A stretch of 64,000 nt of DNA from Streptomyces sp. NA02950 (GCF_013364155.1 NZ_CP054916.1:6693001-6757000), one strand, 5' to 3'; positions 48,563 to 58,598 are shown, numbered from the stretch's first letter. Program-made: numbers and translations. The notes: generated by a model from the letters alone, not told the origin.

Positions 48563-49675
48563 TCATCGCACGCCCTCCCCACAGGTCCGCCCGGTGCTCC
48601 CGTTCACCAGTCGCAGACCGCTCTCGGCCCCGCGGTGGCCAGGGTCTTCTTCCCCGGCTCCCGTGACCAGCACGACCTTGCCGGTGACCGTGCCGGACTC
48701 GGCCAGCCGCATCCCCCTCGCGGCCTCGGCCAGCGGAATCCGCGCCGCCACCTGGGCGGAGAACTCCCCGCTGGCCAGCAGCGCCAGCACCTCACCCAGA
48801 TCGGCGCGGACCCGCTCCTGGTAAGCGGCCAGCCGCCGCCGTCCGGCCCACAGGTTGTAGAAGTGCGCCCGCCGTCCGTTCGGCAGCAGATTCCACAGCA
48901 GCAGCCGGCCGAACAGCTTGAGCACCGGCGCCCGCGACGAGCCCGGGACGTCCCGGGTGGCGGCCGTGCCGTACGAGACGAGCGTGCCGCCACGGGCCAG
49001 CAGCCGGAAGGAGTCCACGATCCCCTCGCCGCCCACGTGGTCGAAGACCGCGTCCACCCCGCCGGGGGCCAACTCGCGCACCCGCGCGGGCAGATCGGGA
49101 TCTCGGTAGTCGACCGGGGTGGCGCCCAGCGCCCGCACCGCTTCGTGATGGCGCGGCGAGGCGGTGCCGATGACCGTGATACCCGCGCGGCGGGCGAGCT
49201 GGACGAGGGTGGACCCCACGCCCCCATTGGCGCCGAGGACCAGAATCGTCGCCCCGGAGCGGACCTTGGCCACGCGGTGGAGCATCTGCCATGCCGTGAT
49301 CCCATTGACCACCACCGTCTCGGCCTCGGCCGCGCCGACCCCTTCCGGCACCGCGACCAGATCACCCGCGTCGACCAGGGTGTGGGTGGCCCAGCCGCCC
49401 GTCTTCGTCAGCACCGCGAACCGGTGGCCCCGCAGCGCGGGATCCACTCCGGCACCGGTGGCGGTGACCCTCCCCACCAGGTCATAGCCGGGCACGAAGG
49501 GGAACGGCGGCTGGTCGTAGTACTTCCCCCTGCGCATCTGCTGCTCGGCGAACGAGACTCCGGACGCCTCGACCTCGACCAGAGCCTGGCCGGGGCCGGG
49601 CTCGGGCAGCGGGCGGGTACGGAGCTGGAGCCCTTCCGGCTCCACCAGGCCGGGCAGCACAACCTCGGTGAGCAT
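48563..49675 (-). CDS. MDR-family NADPH:quinone oxidoreductase-like enzyme
   Basis: 370 residues of the medium-chain dehydrogenase/reductase superfamily, quinone oxidoreductase branch without catalytic zinc. A GroES-like N-terminal domain (VEASGVSFAEQQMRRGKY, FPFVPGYDLVGRV) is followed by a Rossmann domain with ILVLGANGGVGSTLVQLARRAG near residues 144-165. Members reduce quinones or enones with NADPH. It is divergent from a TetR gene (49818) with a 142-base A/T-richer gap between, a common pair in which the regulator senses the enzyme's toxic substrate. ATG 49675. Confidence 0.93.
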   Translation of the reverse strand: MLTEVVLPGLVEPEGLQLRTRPLPEPGPGQALVEVEASGVSFAEQQMRRGKYYDQPPFPFVPGYDLVGRVTATGAGVDPALRGHRFAVLTKTGGWATHTLVDAGDLVAVPEGVGAAEAETVVVNGITAWQMLHRVAKVRSGATILVLGANGGVGSTLVQLARRAGITVIGTASPRHHEAVRALGATPVDYRDPDLPARVRELAPGGVDAVFDHVGGEGIVDSFRLLARGGTLVSYGTAATRDVPGSSRAPVLKLFGRLLLWNLLPNGRRAHFYNLWAGRRRLAAYQERVRADLGEVLALLASGEFSAQVAARIPLAEAARGMRLAESGTVTGKVVLVTGAGEEDPGHRGAESGLRLVNGSTGRTCGEGVR

Positions 49676-49817
49676 GGCGAACCTCGTCTCTCATGAGCCC
49701 CACGATTCTCGTGAGGCCTTCTCTCGTGCGTAAGAACTTCTAACTAAACAATGAACCTGTTACCCTCGATGTGTCAACCCCGGTTCCGAGCCGGCCCTAC
49801 GAAAGGTGAAGGCGCCC

Positions 49818-50486
49818 ATGGCGACAGCACGGCGAGAGCGCTACCGCAAGCAGACCCGCGAGGAGGCCAAGGCCGTGGCCCTGGCCCAGCTCGCCGAGGC
49901 GGGTACGTCGGGCATCTCGCTGAACGCGATCGCGAAGTCGATGGGCATGACCGGCCCCGCGCTCTACCGCTATTTCGCAGGGCGGGACGAGCTGCTCACC
50001 GAGCTGATCACCGATGCCTACCGAGATCTGGCCGAGGCCGCGGCCGCCGCCGTCGCGGATGCCGCCCCCGACGACCGATTCCGCGCGCTGGCCCATGCCA
50101 TCCGCGACTGGGCCAAGGCGCAGCCCGACCGCTATCTGCTCATCTACGGCACCCCGGTGCCCGGTTACCAGGCGCCGCCGGAGACCACCGAGATCGCCCG
50201 TGCGCTGATGCGCACGATCTTCGACGCCTGCGCCGGTCTGGGCGGAACGGCCGCCGATGAGCCCGCGTCCCCCCTCGAGGCGGAGCTCGCGCGCCGGCTC
50301 GAGGCCGTGGGGCCCTGGGCCGACGGGGCGGATCCCGACGGAGGGCTGAAGGGCCGCGCCCTGCGTACCTGGACCCGGCTGCACGGTGTGATCAGCCTCG
50401 ATGTGCAGGGCCAGTTCAGCGGTATGGGCTTCGATCCGGGGATGCTCTTCGAGGCCGAGGTCGAGGCCCTCGCGCGCGGCGTCTGA
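49818..50486 (+). CDS. TetR-family transcriptional regulator
   Basis: 222 residues. The N-terminal helix-turn-helix reads ISLNAIAKSMGMTGPALYRYF, followed by a WHG-type C-terminal ligand domain (DWAKAQPDRYLLIYGTPVPG, then RLHGVISLDVQGQFSGMGFDP). GAAGG lies seven bases before ATG 49818; GTG 49806 in frame is possible. It is divergent from the quinone oxidoreductase, which is its most likely target, with the shared control region at 49676-49817. A pyrophosphatase gene follows after 114 bases in the same direction. Confidence 0.92.
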   Translation: MATARRERYRKQTREEAKAVALAQLAEAGTSGISLNAIAKSMGMTGPALYRYFAGRDELLTELITDAYRDLAEAAAAAVADAAPDDRFRALAHAIRDWAKAQPDRYLLIYGTPVPGYQAPPETTEIARALMRTIFDACAGLGGTAADEPASPLEAELARRLEAVGPWADGADPDGGLKGRALRTWTRLHGVISLDVQGQFSGMGFDPGMLFEAEVEALARGV

Positions 50487-50600
50487 GACACGGTGCCCGA
50501 GCGGGCCGGGACGCGAGGAGGCCGGGACCCGAGCTGCCCGCCCGGCGGTCACGGCGCACACTGGAAGCACACCGGAGCGCACGGGTCACCGGAGGTCGCG

Positions 50601-51104
50601 ATGGAGTCCGCCGAGTTCGATGTGGTCGTGGAAATCCCGGAAGGGTCCCGCAACAAGTACGAGATGGACCACGAGGCGGGCCGGATCCGGCTGGACCGGA
50701 TGCTGTTCACCGCCACGAAGTACCCGGCGGACTACGGCTACATCGATCACACCCTCGGCCGCGACGGCGACCCGCTCGACGCCCTGGTCACGGTCGGCGA
50801 GCCCACCTTCCCCGGCTGTGTCATCCTCTGCCGGGCCATCGGCATGTATGTGATGAGCGACGAGAAGGGGCCGGATGAGAAGGTCCTCTGCGTCCCCGCC
50901 CACGATCCGCGCTACACCGGTGTCCAGGACATCGACGACGTCCCCGAATTCGACCGGATGGAGATCACCCACTTCTTCGAGGTCTACAAGGACCTCGAAC
51001 CCGGCAAGTCGGTGGAGGGTTCCCACTGGGAGGGCCGCGACGACGCGTACGCGGAGATAGCCGCCTCCCGCGCCCGCGCCGCCGGAACCGCCCGCCCCCA
51101 CTGA
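50601..51104 (+). CDS. Soluble inorganic pyrophosphatase (family I)
   Basis: 167 residues. Family I features are all present: VVVEIPEGSRNKYEMDHE, the metal-binding loop GRDGDPLDALVTV with its acidic residues, KVLCVPAHDPR and FFEVYKDLEPGKSVEG. It hydrolyses pyrophosphate to drive biosynthetic reactions. The sequence departs at many places from the Streptomyces housekeeping pyrophosphatase I remember, and its neighbours are a TetR gene and an ABC exporter, so it may be a second copy. GGAGG sits just before ATG 50601. Confidence 0.94.
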   Translation: MESAEFDVVVEIPEGSRNKYEMDHEAGRIRLDRMLFTATKYPADYGYIDHTLGRDGDPLDALVTVGEPTFPGCVILCRAIGMYVMSDEKGPDEKVLCVPAHDPRYTGVQDIDDVPEFDRMEITHFFEVYKDLEPGKSVEGSHWEGRDDAYAEIAASRARAAGTARPH

Positions 51105-51117
51105 GCCACCGCCGCGC

Positions 51118-53046
51118 TCAGGGCATCTCACCGCGCGGCGCCGGAACGCCACGGTCGTTCTGAAGCTCCCATAACTCCCGGAAGAGCCCCGGCGATCGGG
51201 TCAGTTGCTGGAACGTGCCCTGCTGGATCACCCGCCCGTGGTCGAGCACCACGATCCGGTCCGCCACGGCCACATTCGCCAGCCGGTGCGTCACCAGGAC
51301 CACCGCCCGGTCCTGCGCCATCCGCCGCAGCCCCGCGAAGATCCGGTGCTCGGCACGCGCGTCGAGGGCGCTGGTCGGCTCGTCCATGACCAGCAGCCCG
51401 GCGGGCCGGTGGAACGCCCTGGCCAGCGCGATGCGCTGCCACTGCCCGCCGGACAGCTCCACCCCGCCCCACCACTGCCGGGCCAGCAGGGTGTCCAGCC
51501 CGCTGCGCAGCCCGTCCACCACCTCGTGGGCACCGGAGTGCGCCGCCGCCGTGCGCACCGCCTCGTCCCCGCCGCGCGGCTGGCCGAGCGTGATGTTGTC
51601 CCGGGCGCTCAGCGGCCAGTGGGCGTAGTCCTGGGGAACCACGGCCGTATGCCGCCACATCTCCTGCGGGTCCAGCTCCTCCACATTGGTGCCGTCCCAG
51701 GTCACCGCGCCCTTGGTGGGGAGATAGAGCCCCGTGAGCAGCTTGCTGAGCGTGGTCTTGCCCGAGCCGTTCTCCCCGACCAGCGCCAGCACCTCACCGC
51801 GCCGCACCTCGAGGGTGACATCGTCCAGCGCCGGGGCGTCGGACTCCGGATACGCGTACGTCAGTCCCTCGACCCGGACGACCCGCGGTGCCGCCGGGGC
51901 CCCGCTGCCGCGCCGTATCCGGTGACCGCCCGCCTCCTGGATGAACTCCGCCCAGTCGTCCACATACAGCCCGGTGCGGAACAGCCGGGTCCCGTAGCCG
52001 ACCATGCCCTGCAACGACGTGGCCACCGTACGCAGCGCGAAGACGGCGGTCCCCGCCGAGGCCACCGACATCTGTCCCGCGCCCAGCAGCAGCGCCAGCG
52101 ACAGCCACACCAGCCCCGAGGCGAGCCCGCCGGCCACCGCCCCCAGCAGCGCGTACCGCGCGCCCCGGTGCACCGCCTGGTCGGTCGCCGTGTCCACCCG
52201 CACCCCGATGGCCCGGTACCGCTCCAGCAGAAAGGCGGCCATGGTGCCGGACCGGAGCTGATCGGCGATGTCCTTGTCGATCATGAACCAGCGCAGCAGC
52301 CCCAGCGTGCGCCGGTCCGCGCTCATCGCCCGGCTGGTCTCGTACTGGACCCGGGCCGCCTTCATCCCGGCGATCCCCTGCGGCAGCGCCGCCAGCAACA
52401 GCAGGGGCAGCAGCGCCGGGTGCAGCACCGTGACCACGCCCGCCGCCGCGATCAGCGACGCCAGACTGGCCATGAACTGCTGAGACTCGGTGATCAGATC
52501 CTGCGCGACCTCGGCGCCCCGGTCCGCCGCGTCCCACTTGTCGTTGAACCCGGGGTTGTCGTACGCCGCCAGCTCGGCATTGATCGCCGCGTCCAGCATC
52601 TGGGTCTCGGCCTCCCGCGAGATCCGCGGGGACAGCCTGCTGGAGATGTTGTTGACCGCGATCCCCAGCAGTGCCCGCAGCCCGGCCGCCCCCGCCAGCA
52701 CCGCGATCGACGGCAACGCCTCCCGCAGCCGCTCGGTGATCTCCCCGGAGGAGATCAGCGCGGTGATGGTGCCGGTGGTGGCCAGCAGCCCGAAAGCCTC
52801 GAAGAACCCCGACAGCGCCTGGCACACCAGCAGCGCCACCACCGCCCTGCGGTCCACCTTCCAGGCCAGCGCCAGCGACCGCCGCACCAGTTGCGGCAGT
52901 CTGCGGACCATCGACCGGGTGGTGACCGGGTTGTTCTGCAATGCCACCAGCGACGGAGGCCGGAACCTCAGCTCCTCACCGGGCTGTTCGTCCCTCGGTT
53001 GTCCGCTCTGTTCCTCACCGGGCTGCTCAGTGGTCCGTGATGCCAC
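51118..53046 (-). CDS. ABC exporter, fused membrane and ATPase domains
   Basis: 642 residues: about 60 hydrophilic residues, a six-segment membrane domain (about 80-380), then an ATPase with Walker A LVGENGSGKTTLSKLLTG, signature VELSGGQWQRIALARAF, Walker B GLLVMDEPTSALDA and switch His in VLVTHRLANVA. No peptidase domain is present. Half-transporters of this shape export peptides, lantibiotics or lipids as homodimers. GTG 53046 follows a GGGGGGA element. No peptide precursor gene is visible nearby. It converges with the pyrophosphatase gene, leaving only 13 bases. Confidence 0.93.
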   Translation of the reverse strand: MASRTTEQPGEEQSGQPRDEQPGEELRFRPPSLVALQNNPVTTRSMVRRLPQLVRRSLALAWKVDRRAVVALLVCQALSGFFEAFGLLATTGTITALISSGEITERLREALPSIAVLAGAAGLRALLGIAVNNISSRLSPRISREAETQMLDAAINAELAAYDNPGFNDKWDAADRGAEVAQDLITESQQFMASLASLIAAAGVVTVLHPALLPLLLLAALPQGIAGMKAARVQYETSRAMSADRRTLGLLRWFMIDKDIADQLRSGTMAAFLLERYRAIGVRVDTATDQAVHRGARYALLGAVAGGLASGLVWLSLALLLGAGQMSVASAGTAVFALRTVATSLQGMVGYGTRLFRTGLYVDDWAEFIQEAGGHRIRRGSGAPAAPRVVRVEGLTYAYPESDAPALDDVTLEVRRGEVLALVGENGSGKTTLSKLLTGLYLPTKGAVTWDGTNVEELDPQEMWRHTAVVPQDYAHWPLSARDNITLGQPRGGDEAVRTAAAHSGAHEVVDGLRSGLDTLLARQWWGGVELSGGQWQRIALARAFHRPAGLLVMDEPTSALDARAEHRIFAGLRRMAQDRAVVLVTHRLANVAVADRIVVLDHGRVIQQGTFQQLTRSPGLFRELWELQNDRGVPAPRGEMP

Positions 53047-53226
53047 AAATCCCCCCTGATGGTGTGTTTCCGGCGCGACAGGGGCCAGACTGCCGGATGC
53101 CGTCACCGGACGCGGGTCGTCCGGGCGAAGTCACACGATCGGGGCGTTTATCAGCCGGAGAGGACTCTCGGCCGGAAGGACCTTCGCCCGCACGTGGGCC
53201 GAATGCATACGGACCGAGCACAACGG

Positions 53227-53264
53227 CGAGGGCCGTCACCCCGTATACGGGATGACGGCCCTCG
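53227..53264 (-). terminator. Strong terminator hairpin of glnA
   Basis: An almost perfect 38-base palindrome: arms CGAGGGCCGTCA/TGACGGCCCTCG, with the inner part CCCGTATACGGG also pairing. It lies 24 bases past the glnA stop (53288, reading left). Confidence 0.8.
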
Positions 53265-53287
53265 GCCGCGCGGTGTCTCGACGCTCT

Positions 53288-54697
53288 TTAGACGTCGAAG
53301 TACAGCTCGAACTCGTGCGGGTGCGGCCGCAGCTGGAGCGGGGCGATCTCGTTCGTCCGCTTGTAGTCGATCCAGGTCTCGATCAGGTCCGAGGTGAAGA
53401 CCCCGCCCTGGAGCAGGAACTCGTGGTCGGACTCGAGGGAGTCGAGGACGGCCGGGAGGGAGGTGGGCACCTGCGGGACGCCCGCGTGCTCCTCGGGAGC
53501 CAGCTCGTAGAGGTCCTTGTCGATCGGCTCGGCCGGCTCGATCTTGTTCTTGATGCCGTCCAGACCGGCCAGCAGCAGGGCCGAGAAGGCCAGGTACGGG
53601 TTGCCGGAGGAGTCCGGGGCGCGGAACTCGACGCGCTTGGCCTTCGGGTTCGAGCCGGTGATCGGGATACGCATCGCGGCGGAACGGTTGCGCTGCGAGT
53701 ACACCAGATTGACCGGGGCCTCGAAGCCGGGGACCAGGCGGTGGTAGGAGTTCACCGTCGGGTTGGTGAAGGCCAGCAGCGACGGGGCGTGCTTGAGGAT
53801 GCCGCCGATGTAGTAGCGAGCGGTGTCCGAGAGGCCCGCGTAGCCCTGCTCGTCGTAGAAGAGGGGCTCGCCGTTGCTCCACAGCGACTGGTGGACGTGC
53901 ATACCGGAGCCGTTGTCACCGAAGATCGGCTTCGGCATGAAGGTCGCGGTCTTGCCGTTCTTCCACGCCACGTTCTTGACGATGTACTTGAACAGCTGGA
54001 GGTCGTCGGCCGCGGCCAGCAGCGTGTTGAACTTGTAGTTGATCTCGGCCTGGCCGGCGGTGCCCACTTCGTGGTGCTGGCGCTCGACCTGAAGGCCCGC
54101 GCGCTCCAGCTCCAGGCTGATCTCGGCACGCAGGTCGGCGAAGTGGTCGACCGGCGGAACCGGGAAGTAACCGCCCTTGTAGCGGACCTTGTAACCGCGG
54201 TTCTCCTCCAGCGCGCCGGTGTTCCAGGCGCCCGCCTCGGAGTCGATGTGGTAGAACGACTCGTTCGCGGTGGTGTTGAAGCGCACGCTGTCGAAGACGT
54301 AGAACTCGGCCTCGGGACCGAAGAACGCGGTGTCCGCGATACCGGTGGAGGCGAGGTACGCCTCGGCCTTCTTGGCGATGTTCCGCGGGTCACGGCTGTA
54401 CTGCTCGCCCGTGATCGGGTCGTGGATGAAGAAGTTGATGTTGAGCGTCTTGTCCCGGCGGAACGGGTCGACACGCGCCGTGGTGAGGTCCGCACGGAGC
54501 GCCATGTCCGACTCGTGGATCGCCTGGAAACCGCGGATCGACGAGCCGTCGAAGGCCAGCTCCTCGTGCGGGTCGAACGCCTCCGCCGGTACGGTGAAGT
54601 GCTGCATGACGCCGGGAAGGTCACAGAATCGGACATCGACGAACTTCACGTCCTCGTCCGAGATGAACTTCCGAGCGTCGTCGGCGTTCTGGAACAT
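53288..54697 (-). CDS. glnA: Glutamine synthetase type I (GSI-beta)
   Basis: 469 residues, the main ammonia-assimilating enzyme, joining ammonia to glutamate with ATP; it works as a dodecamer in the cytoplasm. Typical blocks: [70 protein letters not shown]. Tyr397 (DLYELAPEE) is the residue that GlnE adenylylates, so GlnE at 4111 can control it. AGGAGGA lies just before ATG 54697. A GlnR-like box at 54814 and a terminator at 53227 frame the gene as a single unit. Confidence 0.98.
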   Translation of the reverse strand: MFQNADDARKFISDEDVKFVDVRFCDLPGVMQHFTVPAEAFDPHEELAFDGSSIRGFQAIHESDMALRADLTTARVDPFRRDKTLNINFFIHDPITGEQYSRDPRNIAKKAEAYLASTGIADTAFFGPEAEFYVFDSVRFNTTANESFYHIDSEAGAWNTGALEENRGYKVRYKGGYFPVPPVDHFADLRAEISLELERAGLQVERQHHEVGTAGQAEINYKFNTLLAAADDLQLFKYIVKNVAWKNGKTATFMPKPIFGDNGSGMHVHQSLWSNGEPLFYDEQGYAGLSDTARYYIGGILKHAPSLLAFTNPTVNSYHRLVPGFEAPVNLVYSQRNRSAAMRIPITGSNPKAKRVEFRAPDSSGNPYLAFSALLLAGLDGIKNKIEPAEPIDKDLYELAPEEHAGVPQVPTSLPAVLDSLESDHEFLLQGGVFTSDLIETWIDYKRTNEIAPLQLRPHPHEFELYFDV

Positions 54698-54813
54698 CCA
54701 ACTCCTCCTAGCCCGGCCGCGGGGGGACGGGATTTGTTCGGTCGCACGGTCCAAGGGGGTGGTGTGCTGTGCCCGACCATAGGCAGACGGGATTTCCCGA
54801 GCATGACCCATTT

Positions 54814-54830
54814 GTTTCACCCAGGTTAAC
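54814..54830 (-). promoter_or_regulatory. Possible GlnR binding site upstream of glnA
   Basis: On the minus strand GTTAAC-N6-GAAAC, close to the actinobacterial GlnR box (GTNAC-N6-GAAAC). It is 117-133 bases before the glnA start, where activation or repression in response to nitrogen would be expected. The left half deviates by one inserted base. Confidence 0.5.
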
Positions 54831-54937
54831 CGGCCGCGAGCGCACATGCGGGGCCGAAGAGGCGATCATGGGCCCTCACAGGGCGGGGGCGGCACCCGGC
54901 TCCCGGGAAACGTATGCGGTCGCAGTAACGTGGTCGG

Positions 54938-55405
54938 GTGGACAAGAGGCAAGCAATCGGATCGTGGCTTTCCGGGCCCCGTGCCGCCGCCGAGGACATG
55001 GGCGTCGACATGGGCGGCCACCGGGGCCAGGCGCTGGGGCTGCCCGAGAGCGGACCGGGTGCCATCGCGCCGCTCGGGCGCCGCTTCGGGGCGCTCTTCA
55101 TCGACTGGGGGCTGTGCGTGCTGGTCGGCTGGCCGCTGTCCGGCGGCGACATGAGGGCTACGTCGAACTGGGCGCTCGCCGTCTTCGTCGTGCTGAGCAT
55201 CCTGACCGTGGGCACCGTTGGCGCCACCCCCGGCAAGCTGCTGCTGAGGCTGCGGGTCATCGGCGAGGGCGGGGTGCGGCTCACCCTGCCGCGGGCCGTG
55301 CTGCGCAGTGTGCTGCTCGCGCTGGTCATTCCCGCCGTGGTCTGGGACCGGGACACCCGCGGACTGCACGACCGGCTTTCCCGTTCCGTGCAGATCCGGA
55401 CCTAG
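54938..55405 (+). CDS. RDD-family membrane protein
   Basis: 155 residues. The RDD domain begins at about residue 45 (GRRFGALFIDWGLCVLVGWPL), has the conserved TPGKLLLRLRVIGEGG block, and ends with DRDTRGLHDRLSRSVQI. Three membrane segments. Function of the family is unknown, though some members act as ion exchangers. It lies next to glnA and the DUF4191 gene, as I recall from other Streptomyces. GTG 54938 has no ribosome binding site and may be translated from a leaderless message. A perfect 15-pair hairpin follows. Confidence 0.92.
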   Translation: MDKRQAIGSWLSGPRAAAEDMGVDMGGHRGQALGLPESGPGAIAPLGRRFGALFIDWGLCVLVGWPLSGGDMRATSNWALAVFVVLSILTVGTVGATPGKLLLRLRVIGEGGVRLTLPRAVLRSVLLALVIPAVVWDRDTRGLHDRLSRSVQIRT

Positions 55406-55451
55406 CGGACGCAAAGTCGGACCACACGGCAGATCACAATGATCACAAAGC

Positions 55452-55485
55452 AATGGCGGCCGGGAAAAGGTTCCCGGCCGCCATT
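55452..55485. terminator. Bidirectional terminator hairpin
   Basis: Perfect 15-pair stem AATGGCGGCCGGGAA/TTCCCGGCCGCCATT with a four-base loop, between the convergent RDD (55405) and DUF4191 (55526) stops. One of the strongest hairpins in the window. Confidence 0.85.
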
Positions 55486-55525
55486 CGTATGCCGTCGCAT
55501 GTGCGTTCCGTGACGCGAAATGCGC

Positions 55526-56206
55526 TCAGCGTCCCTTCGGCATCCGCATGCCCTTGGGCATCGGACCCTTCGGGATCGGCATGTTGCTCATCAGGTCGCC
55601 CAGCGCCCGGAGCCGGTCGTTGACCACCGTCACCTGCGCGCCCGGCAGCACCCGGGGCAGCTTCAGCAGCGTGGTGCGGAGCTTCTTGATCTCGACCTGG
55701 CCCTCGCCGGAGCCCACGATCACATCGTGCACCGGGACGTCCGCCACGATGCGCGCCATCTTCTTCTTCTCGGCCGCCAGCATGCTCTTCAGCCGGTTCG
55801 GGTTGCCCTCGCCCACCAGCACGATGCCCGCCTTGCCCACGGCCCGGTGGATGACGTCCTGGCTGCGGTTCATGGCCACCGCGGGCGTCACCGACCAGCC
55901 GCGTCCCACGTTCTCCAGAACGGCGGCCGCCGCGCCTGGCTGGCCCTCCATCTGTCCGAAGGCCGCACGCTCGGCCCGGCGGCCGAAAACGATCGCCATC
56001 GCGAGGAAGGCCAGGACAAAGCCCAGGATGCCCAGGAAGATCGGGTGGCCGATCCAGAAGCCGATCGCGAGGAGGACACCGAAGGTGACGATCCCCACGC
56101 CGGCGACGACAAGGCCGATCTTGGAGTCGACCCGCTTGGTCATCTTGTAGGTCAGGGCGATCTGCTTCAGCCGCCCGGGGTTCTCGGATGTTTCCTTCCT
56201 CGCCAT
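55526..56206 (-). CDS. DUF4191 membrane protein
   Basis: 226 residues. Two membrane segments at about 30-75 (KIGLVVAGVGIVTFGVLLAI and HPIFLGILGFVLAFLAMAIV), then a cytoplasmic domain with FGQMEGQPGAAAAVLENVGRGW, RAVGKAGIVLVGEGN and a basic C-terminal tail (PIPKGPMPKGMRMPKGR). Conserved in actinobacteria next to lipA; function unknown. The neighbourhood suggests a link with lipoate or membrane metabolism, but nothing in the sequence proves it. Start ATG 56206 lacks a good ribosome binding site. Confidence 0.92.
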   Translation of the reverse strand: MARKETSENPGRLKQIALTYKMTKRVDSKIGLVVAGVGIVTFGVLLAIGFWIGHPIFLGILGFVLAFLAMAIVFGRRAERAAFGQMEGQPGAAAAVLENVGRGWSVTPAVAMNRSQDVIHRAVGKAGIVLVGEGNPNRLKSMLAAEKKKMARIVADVPVHDVIVGSGEGQVEIKKLRTTLLKLPRVLPGAQVTVVNDRLRALGDLMSNMPIPKGPMPKGMRMPKGR

Positions 56207-56216
56207 ACAGCGAAGT

Positions 56217-56414
56217 TTACGTGGCCCGGGAAGCCCCGGCGGACACGGTCTCGAGTACATGCTCGGCCTCGTGCCGGTCCTTGGCCCGGCGCCGGTCCTC
56301 CAGCACCGCGGTCCAGGCGTTGCGGCGGGCGGTTCGCTGCCCGCCGCGCAGCAGCAGACCCTCCAGAGCGAGCAGCGCGTCGGTGACGGACGGGCGTACG
56401 GGCGCAGCCGGCAT
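56217..56414 (-). CDS. Small conserved hypothetical protein
   Basis: 65 residues, charged and helical (VTDALLALEGLLLRGGQRTA, then RRAKDRHEAEHVLE). It ends 11 bases before the DUF4191 gene on the same strand, so the two are probably co-transcribed. I recall a small gene in this position in other Streptomyces. No domain recognised. The 271 bases upstream (56415-56685), up to the lipA stop, show no gene. Confidence 0.65.
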   Translation of the reverse strand: MPAAPVRPSVTDALLALEGLLLRGGQRTARRNAWTAVLEDRRRAKDRHEAEHVLETVSAGASRAT

Positions 56415-56685
56415 GGGATCCCCTCGAAGCAGCGGACGATCACGACGCAGGCACTGCTGATAAGCAGTGCGTGGCTCAATCGTTACCCAATGGTGTTACC
56501 AGTGCGTGACCGGGCGGTCAAACACCGATGAAGCCTGGATGCGGCCCGTACCCCCCTGACCTGCGGAAGGGCGCGGGCCGGTGGTGCGTGCGTGTGCCGG
56601 TACTCACACAGCGTGTTGCCGCTCACACAGGTGGTTCACGTGGTTCTCACGTGATGCCGTGTGGAGCCGGGTGGAGCCGTGTGGT

Positions 56686-57636
56686 TCAAACGGCCTGTGA
56701 GGCCACTGCGACGTTACGCCGGTCGATCGCCTGCTGGTAGAGGCGCCCCGCGCGGTACGACGAACGGACGAGGGGGCCTGACATGACACCGGCGTAGCCG
56801 ATCTCCTCAGCCTCCTCCTTGAGCTCGACGAACTCCTGCGGCTTGACCCAGCGGTCCACCGGGTGGTGGCGGACGGACGGCCGCAGGTACTGCGTGATCG
56901 TGATGAGTTCGCAGCCCGCGTCATACAGGTCCTGGAGCGCCTGGCTGATCTCCTCGCGCTCCTCGCCCATGCCCAGGATCAGGTTGGACTTGGTGACCAG
57001 ACCCGCCTCGCGGGCCTTGGTGATGACCTCGAGCGAGCGCTCGTAACGGAAGCCGGGGCGGATCCGCTTGAAGATCCGCGGGACCGTCTCGACGTTGTGC
57101 GCGAGCACCTCGGGACGGGCCGAGAAGACCTCGGCGAGCTGCTCGGGAACCGCGTTGAAGTCCGGGATCAGCAGCTCGACACCGGTATCCGGCATCAGGG
57201 AGTGGATCTGGCGGACGGTCTCCGCGTACAGCCAGGCGCCGCCGTCCTCCAGGTCGTCACGGGCGACACCGGTGATGGTGGCGTACTTCAGCTCCATGGT
57301 GCGTACGGATTCGGCCACCCGGCGCGGCTCGTCGCGGTCCAGTGCCTGGGGCTTGCCGGTGTCGATCTGGCAGAAGTCACAACGCCGGGTGCACTGGTCA
57401 CCGCCGATGAGGAAGGTGGCCTCGCGGTCCTCCCAGCACTCGTAGATGTTCGGACAACCGGCCTCCTGGCACACGGTGTGCAGGCCCTCGCGCTTCACCA
57501 GGCCGTGCAGCTCGGTGTACTCGGGACCCATCTTCGCCCGGGTCTTGATCCACTCCGGCTTGCGCTCGATGGGGGTCTGGCTGTTCCGGACCTCCAGGCG
57601 CAGCATCTTCCGTCCGTCGGGTGCGACTGCGGACAC
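56686..57636 (-). CDS. lipA: Lipoyl synthase
   Basis: 316 residues. This radical SAM enzyme inserts two sulfurs into octanoyl groups on the lipoyl domains of 2-oxoacid dehydrogenases and GcvH. Both iron-sulfur cluster motifs are seen: the auxiliary [12 protein letters not shown] near residue 55 and the radical [11 protein letters not shown] near 83. The C-terminal RSSYRAG supplies the conserved serine ligand of the auxiliary cluster. GTG 57636 is chosen because GAGGAG lies eight bases upstream; GTG 57645 would abut it. It acts after LipB, encoded just upstream at 57738. Confidence 0.97.
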   Translation of the reverse strand: MSAVAPDGRKMLRLEVRNSQTPIERKPEWIKTRAKMGPEYTELHGLVKREGLHTVCQEAGCPNIYECWEDREATFLIGGDQCTRRCDFCQIDTGKPQALDRDEPRRVAESVRTMELKYATITGVARDDLEDGGAWLYAETVRQIHSLMPDTGVELLIPDFNAVPEQLAEVFSARPEVLAHNVETVPRIFKRIRPGFRYERSLEVITKAREAGLVTKSNLILGMGEEREEISQALQDLYDAGCELITITQYLRPSVRHHPVDRWVKPQEFVELKEEAEEIGYAGVMSGPLVRSSYRAGRLYQQAIDRRNVAVASQAV

Positions 57637-57737
57637 GTCCGGCACTCCTCTTTGCTTGGCGGCTCGGCTGGCGAGTTTGCTGGCGCGGCTTTCGAATCGT
57701 CGGCGGTCACCAGGGTACGCCCGTCATTCGTACGGAT

Positions 57738-58598
57738 TTACGTCCAGGGCAACCCATGGCCCTCAGGCCGCATTCCCCGGGGCCGGAGGGCCCGCGGCAT
57801 GGGGATCGACGTCTCCAGGACGGCCCGCAGATGCTTCTCGACCACCGGGAGCACCTCCGACACCGGCACCTCCCGGCCCAGCTCCTCCGAGAGCGAGGTC
57901 ACGCCCGCGTCCCGGATCCCGCACGGCACGATCCGGTCGAACCAGGTGTTGTCCGGATTGCAGTTCAGCGAGAAGCCGTGCATGGTCACGCCCTTGGCGA
58001 TCCGCACCCCGATCGCGGCCAGCTTGCGGTCCTCACGGCGCTGTCCGGCGTTGGACGGGGCGTACTCCGGGCCGTTCAGCCGCGGATCGAACTCCTCGTC
58101 GTCGATCCGGGGGTCGAAGTCCAGGCTCAGCCCGCCGAGCGCCCGGCGCTCCTCGACCGGGTCGCCCAGCACCCACACCCCGCTGCGGCCCTCCACCCGG
58201 CTGGTCTCCACGCCGAACTCCGCGCAGGTGAGCAGCAGCGCGTCCTCCAGGCGCCGGACATGGGCGATCACATCCACCGGTCGCGGCAGCTTCAGGATGG
58301 GGTAGCCCACCAGCTGGCCGGGGCCATGCCAAGTGATCTTGCCGCCGCGGTCCACGTCCACCACCGGGGTGCCGTCGATCGGCCGCTCGTTGTCGGCCGT
58401 GCGCCGCCCGGCCGTATAGACCGCCGGATGCTCCAGCAGCAGACAGGTGTCCGGGATCTCGTCAGCGAAGCGCGCGGCGTGCACCCGGCGCTGCTCCTGC
58501 CACGCCTCCTCGTAGTCCACGGCGTCCGCGCCGAACCCCAGATGGACATAGCGCAGCGACGAGGAGCCGGGGATCTCCCCCGGGGACGATGCGGTCAC
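57738..58598 (-). CDS. lipB: Octanoyltransferase LipB
   Basis: 286 residues. It moves octanoyl from acyl carrier protein to lipoyl domains, the step before LipA. Family motifs: [32 protein letters not shown], and the catalytic Lys/Cys region [17 protein letters not shown] with DRIVPCGI. About 35 residues ([15 protein letters not shown] through GQRREDRKL) extend the loop before the catalytic lysine compared with shorter LipB proteins. CAGGAG lies six bases before GTG 58598. It precedes lipA in the same direction after a 101-base gap. Confidence 0.97.
   Translation of the reverse strand: MTASSPGEIPGSSSLRYVHLGFGADAVDYEEAWQEQRRVHAARFADEIPDTCLLLEHPAVYTAGRRTADNERPIDGTPVVDVDRGGKITWHGPGQLVGYPILKLPRPVDVIAHVRRLEDALLLTCAEFGVETSRVEGRSGVWVLGDPVEERRALGGLSLDFDPRIDDEEFDPRLNGPEYAPSNAGQRREDRKLAAIGVRIAKGVTMHGFSLNCNPDNTWFDRIVPCGIRDAGVTSLSEELGREVPVSEVLPVVEKHLRAVLETSIPMPRALRPRGMRPEGHGLPWT

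Noticed and set aside
51118..53046. Lantibiotic or lasso peptide exporter with a nearby precursor gene
   Set aside because: The ABC protein has no peptidase domain and I found no small precursor-like frame or modification enzyme within several kilobases.
53027..53239. Small minus-strand frame upstream of the ABC exporter
   Set aside because: It overlaps the exporter start and the glnA terminator and has no ribosome binding site or conserved features.
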